Assembly: GCF_007678455.1 (NCBI RefSeq)
Contig: NZ_VEEP01000001.1
Location: forward strand, 1-64,000
DNA: 64,000 bases
Direction of reading: 5' to 3'
DNA from: Cytobacillus oceanisediminis 2691
GTDB lineage: Bacteria; Bacillota; Bacilli; Bacillales; Cytobacillaceae
The translations under genes were made by a program, and so were the position numbers. Positions 58,804-64,000 of the stretch are shown piece by piece. How positions within the stretch are numbered: the stretch's first letter is position 1; each line of letters begins with the position of its first letter. The notes beneath the pieces were generated by a model that was not told the DNA's origin, searched no databases, and worked only from the letters and a program-made list of their open reading frames with translations.

Positions 58804-61161
58804 ATGGAGATTCCCCAAATGTACATATTTGACATAAAAACAATAGCTTTGACCGTTGTCTTTTTAATCATTTCATCAATCATGGCGGTCGAATTCAGCA
58901 GACAGGTCAAAAAAAATACGGATAGAAAAAAACGAAGAATCGCTCTGTATTCACTGCTTCTGGCATTTACCTTTTTATTGACACATATTTTCGTGATCAT
59001 TTCAGCAGGTGTTCCGTTTTCAACGGGCAACTTCTATTTATTTTTTCTTCTGTTCTATGGCATTTGCTCGATAGGAGCATACTCATCTTTGAGCCTTGCG
59101 CAAAGAGATATTGCTAATACGCCACAGTACATATACACAAGTCTGTTGATCGCTGCCAGCATTATGATTGCAGAGTATACCGCATTCTATATCATTTTCA
59201 GAGATACAATTGAGATCCAGTGGGCTTTAGCGATTTTAAGCACTTTCATGGTGTCAGTCACATCCTTTTTGCTGCTCAGGTTCCTGATGCAGATTACGAA
59301 TGAGGATATCTATGAGTTTATAAAAAAATATAAGTATTGGGGGAGTGTCTTTGGCGGCATGGCCTTAGGCGGAATCCCTTATATTGTCCTGACTTCGATG
59401 ATGCCGATCACCGAAGGGGCAGGAATCCAATCCTTTATGGCACCATTTATCTATATGGCCCTGGCTAATTTATTCTTTATGCTGATTCCAGACCTTTTCG
59501 GCGAAAAATTGATCATGAAGAATGTCCAGTCTCATTTATCCTTGTTCAGCCATAATCCCGATGCAGTCTTCAGGGTTGATTTACAGGGGTCTATCCTGAA
59601 TGTGAATAAAGAGGCTGTTGAGCTGACAGGCTATACAGCGAATGAACTCACTGGTCTCCATTTTATCGAGTTGATTGGCAGCAGCGAAGAAGGGGAGAAA
59701 ATCAGGAAATATTACCGGAGAGTGTTGAGCGGCGAGACCAAAGTGATTGAAACCTCTTTGAAAAAGGCGGATTCAACCTTCGCCGAAGTGAGAATCACGG
59801 CCGTAAGGATCATCGTTAAAAATACAACTGTTGGTGTCTTTGGAATTGTCAGGGACATTACTGAACAAAACAAGGCAGACAAAATGATTGAGTACCTTGC
59901 GTATCACGATGAACTGACCAATTTGCCGAACAGACGCAATTTAGAAAAAGTGATGGCAGGATTGTACATTAAGGATGAAATCTTTTCTTTGATTTACCTT
60001 GATTTTGACCGTTTTAAAAGGATCAATGACACGTTTGGCCACTCGTTTGGTGATAAGATTCTCGTGCAAATCGGCAGGGAACTTGCAAAGGTGACACCCG
60101 AGAACTGCCTGGTTGCCAGAATCGGCGGTGATGAGTTCGCGATTCTCGTGACGGAAGGGAATAAGCCGGAAATCGTCGCAGCAGAAGTGATCAAGGCGTT
60201 CCAGACACCGCTATTTGCCGGGGGAATGGAGTTCCTGATTACGGCAAGTATCGGGATTGCCCATTTTCCAGATGATACAAGAGATCTTGAGCTGTTGCTG
60301 AAGTACGCCGACATGGCTATGTATAAAGCGAAGGAGAACGGAACGAATCACTTCCAGTTTTTTGACGAAAGCATGGTCGATCAGGATGTCAATAAATTTG
60401 AACTGGAGAATGAATTGCGTAACGCAATCAATAATGATTTGCTTACTGTTTTCTATCAGCCAAAGTACAATGCCATCACAAATGAAATAACCGGGGCAGA
60501 AGCATTAGCAAGATGGAAGCATCCCCGCCACGGAATGATTCCTCCAGGAGTGTTCATCCCGATTGCCGAGGAGGCAAATTTGATTGTTCCGCTTGAGAGG
60601 ATGATCATCAGGCAGGTGTTCAGTCAGCTTGTCGCCTGGAAGGAGCAGAGGTACGAGGTTCCGCGGACATCCATCAATATCTCGATCATCCATTTTTATC
60701 AGGAGGATTTCGTAAAGTTCATGCAGCAATCTCTTAAAGAGTATGGTCTAGTGGGTGAATTGATTGAAATCGAAGTGACCGAAAGTATCATGATCAAGAA
60801 GGAAGACAGCATTAATGAACAGCTTCAGGCCCTGAGAGAAATTGGGATTGAAGTGAGCATCGATGATTTTGGAACAGGGTACAGCTCATTGAGCTATTTG
60901 AGCAAGCTTTCAGTCGATCGCCTGAAGATCGACCAAAGCTTCGTTTCACACTACCAGGAAAATCGCGAAATTATTTCTACGATCGTTTCCATGGCAACGA
61001 ACCTTAAGTTGAAGGTCATTGCCGAGGGAGTGGAGACAGAATCACAGATTAACTTGCTGAAGTCACTGGGCTGCCAGGAAGTCCAGGGCTATTACTATTC
61101 GCCGCCTTTGCCATCGAATGAATACGAAGCCATGATGAACAGGGAGCTCCTTGCGAATTAA
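58804..61161 (+). CDS. membrane PAS-GGDEF-EAL cyclic-di-GMP protein
   Basis: A 785-residue protein with about seven N-terminal helices (to about residue 235), a PAS domain (about 245-355), GGDEF (about 365-525) and EAL (about 530-780). RIGGDEFAIL near 440 is an intact cyclase site. The EAL half has GAEALARWKHP near 566, EVTES, IDDFGTGYSSL, LKIDQSFV and VIAEGVET, the residues needed for phosphodiesterase. Both halves look active, so output depends on signals sensed by the membrane and PAS parts. ACGAGGGGCAGG precedes the ATG. Confidence 0.93.
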   Translation: MEIPQMYIFDIKTIALTVVFLIISSIMAVEFSRQVKKNTDRKKRRIALYSLLLAFTFLLTHIFVIISAGVPFSTGNFYLFFLLFYGICSIGAYSSLSLAQRDIANTPQYIYTSLLIAASIMIAEYTAFYIIFRDTIEIQWALAILSTFMVSVTSFLLLRFLMQITNEDIYEFIKKYKYWGSVFGGMALGGIPYIVLTSMMPITEGAGIQSFMAPFIYMALANLFFMLIPDLFGEKLIMKNVQSHLSLFSHNPDAVFRVDLQGSILNVNKEAVELTGYTANELTGLHFIELIGSSEEGEKIRKYYRRVLSGETKVIETSLKKADSTFAEVRITAVRIIVKNTTVGVFGIVRDITEQNKADKMIEYLAYHDELTNLPNRRNLEKVMAGLYIKDEIFSLIYLDFDRFKRINDTFGHSFGDKILVQIGRELAKVTPENCLVARIGGDEFAILVTEGNKPEIVAAEVIKAFQTPLFAGGMEFLITASIGIAHFPDDTRDLELLLKYADMAMYKAKENGTNHFQFFDESMVDQDVNKFELENELRNAINNDLLTVFYQPKYNAITNEITGAEALARWKHPRHGMIPPGVFIPIAEEANLIVPLERMIIRQVFSQLVAWKEQRYEVPRTSINISIIHFYQEDFVKFMQQSLKEYGLVGELIEIEVTESIMIKKEDSINEQLQALREIGIEVSIDDFGTGYSSLSYLSKLSVDRLKIDQSFVSHYQENREIISTIVSMATNLKLKVIAEGVETESQINLLKSLGCQEVQGYYYSPPLPSNEYEAMMNRELLAN

Positions 61162-61170
61162 CGCATTCTT

Positions 61171-61199
61171 TTGACTGTGCAGTTCAATTATGATATTAT
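61171..61199 (+). promoter_or_regulatory. sigma-A promoter of the guanidine riboswitch
   Basis: TTGACT (61171-61176), exactly 17 bp, TATTAT (61194-61199) with a TG just before. It starts transcription close to the aptamer. Confidence 0.7.
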
Positions 61200-61213
61200 T
61201 CCTCTTATGAAAA

Positions 61214-61310
61214 GTCCTCTAGGGTTCCGCGGCAGCACTGCTGGTCTGGTCCGAGAGAGGACGCACAGGAACACCTGTGTACACGGAGGGATAAAAACCC
61301 GGGAGATATC
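61214..61310 (+). promoter_or_regulatory. guanidine-I (ykkC) riboswitch
   Basis: Hallmarks of the ykkC class are all present: CTAGGGTTCCG near 61218-61228, CTGGTCCGAGAG near 61236-61258, ACACGGAGGGATAAAA near 61281-61296 and CCCGGGAGA. Guanidine binding disrupts the downstream terminator and allows transcription. The downstream gene is a Gdx exporter, the typical target. Confidence 0.95.
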
Positions 61311-61336
61311 GAAATGATATCTCCCGGTTTTTTTTA
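61299..61336 (+). terminator. riboswitch-controlled terminator
   Basis: CCGGGAGATATC/GATATCTCCCGG perfect 12-bp stem, then a run of eight T. It shares CCGGGAGA with the aptamer, the normal switching arrangement. Confidence 0.93.
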
Positions 61337-61341
61337 TGAAG

Positions 61342-61435
61342 GCTCTTTTCTCAAACTTTGTTGCTATTGACTACTAAATGGGATTGAATGACCTAGTTTT
61401 CTTTATAAAATTAAAGCTTATTAAGAGAAAAGAGC
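61342..61435 (+). repeat. inverted repeat between riboswitch and gdx
   Basis: GCTCTTTTCTC (61342-61352) and GAGAAAAGAGC (61425-61435) are perfectly complementary and enclose 72 bp. No known element was recognised; the region between the riboswitch terminator and gdx is unusually long (about 200 bp). Confidence 0.5.
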
Positions 61436-61544
61436 TTGCACACTTAAAAGCGAACTGCAAAATTGCATATAGCACGTTAAAATCGGCTTTAAGATTTTAA
61501 CAACAATCTTTACGAAAACAACCTTAATGAAAGGAGCAATGAGC

Positions 61545-61868
61545 ATGGCTTGGATTTTTTTAGTAATAGCTGGCATATTTGAAGTGGTTTGGGCAATTGG
61601 CCTGAAATATACAGAGGGATTCACGAAGCTAATACCTTCATTAATTACGCTGGCAGGGATGGCAATAAGCTTCTATTTTTTATCGATGGCTGTCAAAACA
61701 CTGCCGATTGGCACCGCATATGCTATCTGGACAGGAATTGGTGCGGCAGGTGCCGTCATTCTTGGAATGATCCTGTTCGGGGAGCCGCGTAATCTTTTGA
61801 GGCTGATGTTTGTCGCCTTCATCTTAATCGGGATTATTGGTCTGAAGGCAACATCCGGAAGCAATTGA
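61545..61868 (+). CDS. gdx: guanidinium exporter Gdx (SMR family)
   Basis: A 107-residue four-helix exporter of the small multidrug resistance family, SugE/Gdx branch. Essential Glu13 lies in [16 protein letters not shown], and the Gdx signature [19 protein letters not shown] is near 56-74. It works as an antiparallel dimer, exchanging guanidinium for protons. The ATG at 61545 follows AAGGAG by eight bases. It is the only SMR gene here, consistent with a homodimer. Confidence 0.95.
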   Translation: MAWIFLVIAGIFEVVWAIGLKYTEGFTKLIPSLITLAGMAISFYFLSMAVKTLPIGTAYAIWTGIGAAGAVILGMILFGEPRNLLRLMFVAFILIGIIGLKATSGSN

Positions 61869-61876
61869 CCATACAG

Positions 61877-61913
61877 AAAGCAGACATGCAATTTCATGCG
61901 GTCTGCTTTTTTG
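61877..61913 (+). terminator. terminator after gdx
   Basis: AAAGCAGAC/GTCTGCTTT stem with an inner GCA/TGC-type loop region, then TTTT. Confidence 0.82.
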
Positions 61914-62070
61914 CTGTTGCTTTGATCTTTTGAGGAGGCACCCTGGGAATACAACTGAAAATATGTCAGATTTGAAAACATCGGCCGCATTTGTTACCAG
62001 TTTTGTAACATATCGATATGTTTAATGGTGTTAAAATTGATGTAAGCCAAATGAAGGGGAGCATGCTGAA

Positions 62071-62424
62071 ATGGAAGGTTTATCTGAAATCGTTAATCTG
62101 TTAAAAGGAATCGAAAGTTCAATCGATTCCCTGAATAAACGGACCGAAAGCATAGAAAAGAGACTCGACCGACTTGAGAAAGTGGATAGCATCGAGCATC
62201 GCGTAACTTCTAACCAAATCGATATAACAGATATAAAAGACGCACTGGAAAGAATGGAAGAGCTTCAAAGTGCAAAAATCGAAAATATGCTGAAAGAGTT
62301 AATGACCCAGACAGAAACGAAGAACAATGCTGAATTCAGCACGATTCATAAACGCCTTGATTCCCATTTGTTGAAATTGGGAAGAGTCGAGGAAGAAATC
62401 CTGATCGTTCAGCAAGAAAAATAG
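62071..62424 (+). CDS. coiled-coil hypothetical protein
   Basis: A 117-residue protein that looks almost wholly coiled-coil: LLKGIESSIDSLNKRTESIE and EKRLDRLEKVDSIEHRV continue the heptads, as does the C-terminal IHKRLDSHLLKLGRVEEEIL. There are no cysteines or membrane helices. Similar short proteins are common in Bacillaceae but have no assigned role. AAGGGGAGC precedes the ATG. Confidence 0.75.
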   Translation: MEGLSEIVNLLKGIESSIDSLNKRTESIEKRLDRLEKVDSIEHRVTSNQIDITDIKDALERMEELQSAKIENMLKELMTQTETKNNAEFSTIHKRLDSHLLKLGRVEEEILIVQQEK

Positions 62425-62430
62425 ATTTTG

Positions 62431-62463
62431 GAGAGATTGCCGAAATGCAGTCTCTTTTTGTTT
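62431..62463 (+). terminator. terminator after the coiled-coil gene
   Basis: GAGAGATTGC/GCAGTCTCTT-type hairpin followed by TTTTT. Confidence 0.65.
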
Positions 62464-62676
62464 ATTAAATGGTTTTAGACTTCCACAAAACGTTCATAAA
62501 TCTGCAAACGCTTGTCGCACGTGGTTTACAATAAGCTTTTAGAACATTGAATGTTCAGTTGTTCACAAAATATTTACCATTACTGGTCTTGGACGGAGGG
62601 GGCCGGAGTTATGATTAAAGTGTAATCAAACATTGTCAGGTATTTAAATAGAGTCTATTTTTTCGAGGTGAGTACT

Positions 62677-64000
62677 TTGAAATACGATTTAGTTCTTCTC
62701 CATGCACCAAGTGTATATGATTTCCGGAAAAATGCATTGCTGGCTGGCCCAATCAGTGATGTTGTTCCGTCATCTCCCGTTTTTGAAATGTATCCTATTG
62801 GGCTGACAAGTATTGCGGAATATTTGGAACGTCAGGGACTTCGGGTGAAAATCATCAATATAGCAAACCGGATGCTGATGGATGAGAGCTTCGATGTGGA
62901 AAAGAAACTGAAAAAAATCAAGACACGTGCTTTTGGGATTGATCTGCACTGGCTTCCCCATGCTCATGGCAGCATAGAACTTGCCAAAATTGTAAAAAAT
63001 CTTCACCCGCAAACCCCCATCGTTTTTGGCGGACTATCTGCAACCTATTACCATAAAGAATTAATCGAGTATCCCTTCATAGATTTTGTCATGAGAGGCG
63101 ATTCTACCGAAAAATTGATGCTGCTTTTGATTAAGTATTTGAAGTATGGCACACATCAGCCTGGGGGAATTCCAAACTTGACATGGAAGGATGGCAATAC
63201 TCCTGTTTACAATCCTTTAAGCCATGTCCCCGACAGTCTGGATGAATTTGATATACCAGGCTATCGATATACAATCAAGTCTGTGTTCAAGTATAAAAAT
63301 TTCCTGGACCCGCTGCCATACAATGGCTGGCTCCAATATCCGAATACAGCAATACTCACAGCAAAAGGTTGTACACAGGGATGCCTGATTTGCGGAGGCT
63401 CCAAGCAATCATATAAGGATAACTGCAACCGTAAAGTGCTTGCCAAACGGTCTCCACAGAAATTAATAGAGGACATTTTGTTCATTCAGCGCTTCAGCAG
63501 AGCGCCGATTTTCATTCTTCATGATATCCGCCAGGCAGGCAAAGAGTATGTTGATGAGTTTTTTGACCGCCTAAGCCAAATCAACCTTAAGAATGAACTG
63601 GTTTTTGAACTGTTCCAGTATGCCAATGAAGAGTTTTTTAGAAAAATCGAGCAGGCAGTGCCCAAGTACAGCATTGAATTAACCCTGGAAACACATGATG
63701 AAAAGATTCGCCGTTTTAATGGGAAATTCAACTGCACGAATGCGAAAGTAATTGAAACGCTTCAGGCTGCATTGAAGCACAGCTGCAAAAAGATTGATAT
63801 TTTCTTCATGGTTGGCATTCCGCATCAGGATTACCAAAGTGCCCTGGATAATGTTAATTTTTGCGAGGAAATCCACAATGCCTGCGGAGGGGATAAACGG
63901 TTATCATACTTTGTCGCACCGCTTGCGCCGTTCCTCGATCCGGCAAGCCCGGCTTTTGAACAACCGGTGAAATACGGCTATAAAAAGTTCTGCCACACAA
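62677..64000 (+). CDS. B12-binding/radical SAM protein (partial, runs off the window)
   Basis: At least 441 codons with no stop before the window ends. The N-terminal region resembles a B12-binding domain (FEMYPIGLTSIAEYLERQGL, then GIDLHWLPHAHG, DxH present without the usual following Gly; then IVFGGLSATYYHKEL). The radical SAM cluster is Cys232-x3-Cys236-x2-Cys239 in AKGCTQGCLICGGSKQ. It resembles the TIGR04190-type family of B12/radical SAM proteins of unknown substrate. TTG start at 62677 after CGAGGTGAG. Two hundred fifty bp without a gene precede it. Confidence 0.85.
   Translation, partial: MKYDLVLLHAPSVYDFRKNALLAGPISDVVPSSPVFEMYPIGLTSIAEYLERQGLRVKIINIANRMLMDESFDVEKKLKKIKTRAFGIDLHWLPHAHGSIELAKIVKNLHPQTPIVFGGLSATYYHKELIEYPFIDFVMRGDSTEKLMLLLIKYLKYGTHQPGGIPNLTWKDGNTPVYNPLSHVPDSLDEFDIPGYRYTIKSVFKYKNFLDPLPYNGWLQYPNTAILTAKGCTQGCLICGGSKQSYKDNCNRKVLAKRSPQKLIEDILFIQRFSRAPIFILHDIRQAGKEYVDEFFDRLSQINLKNELVFELFQYANEEFFRKIEQAVPKYSIELTLETHDEKIRRFNGKFNCTNAKVIETLQAALKHSCKKIDIFFMVGIPHQDYQSALDNVNFCEEIHNACGGDKRLSYFVAPLAPFLDPASPAFEQPVKYGYKKFCHT

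Overview
The window is a chromosomal segment of an endospore-forming member of the Bacillaceae, probably close to Mesobacillus or Bacillus. Evidence is the rrn-trnD type rRNA/tRNA operon, two H-type small acid-soluble spore proteins, SpoVR, PrkA, YhbH, YtvI and a KinB-like kinase, and gene neighbourhoods that match Bacillus subtilis as I remember them (queG-yhbB-trmL near prkA and yhbH; yhcT-yhcU-yhcX-pgcA-yhcY-yhcZ-yhdB-yhdC-spoVR). Species is an inference. There is no prophage, transposase, restriction system or CRISPR array; this is core chromosome with unusual intergenic DNA.

Layout. 1-2095: end of 23S rRNA, 5S rRNA and 15 tRNA genes closed by a terminator. 2176-11297: B3/B4-domain protein, queG, amidase, trmL, nfrA, a tiny peptide gene, prkA, a small hydrophilic protein, yhbH and a C39-like protein. 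11605-17719: betaine transporter, deoR-nupC with cre-type sites, NRDE protein, FMN oxygenase. 17891-24418: aldo/keto reductase, a 1.1-kb tandem repeat array, small redox protein, membrane protein, DegV, guanine riboswitch with pbuG. 24550-27862: a five-gene 2-oxoacid:ferredoxin oxidoreductase operon. 27933-34417: a second repeat array, phosphatase, alkyladenine glycosylase, YtvI, SspH, KinB-like kinase, an apparent UGA-containing selenoprotein glutaredoxin, and the cystine transporter TcyP. 34520-41334: YitT, PbuO, a dihydroorotate-dehydrogenase-like/membrane fusion, second SspH, DUF302, phosphate transporter with its PhoU-like partner. 41723-47508: second aldo/keto reductase, small membrane protein, RluA, YhcU, thioredoxin/BdbC pair, YhcX. 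47640-52921: third repeat array, pgcA, a dehydrogenase gene remnant, two-component system YhcYZ, YhdB. 53096-64000: YhdC, SpoVR, CzcD with CzrA, YetF-type and DUF202 membrane proteins, a GGDEF/EAL protein, guanidine-I riboswitch with Gdx, a coiled-coil protein and a partial B12/radical SAM protein cut by the window end.

The most unusual features: (1) three intergenic tandem arrays of unrelated sequence share a 52-bp period, which is five turns of B-DNA, and each unit carries inverted repeats; a fourth, decayed array has a 21/42-bp period (two/four turns). Two arrays show later block duplications of 4-5 units, and the third shows paired changes in both arms of its inverted repeat. (2) A glutaredoxin-like gene has an in-frame UGA exactly where the first active-site cysteine belongs, followed by a hairpin at the distance expected of a bacterial SECIS element. 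(3) Purine supply is controlled several ways in one region: a guanine riboswitch on pbuG, PurR-like boxes on pbuO, and catabolite sites on nupC.
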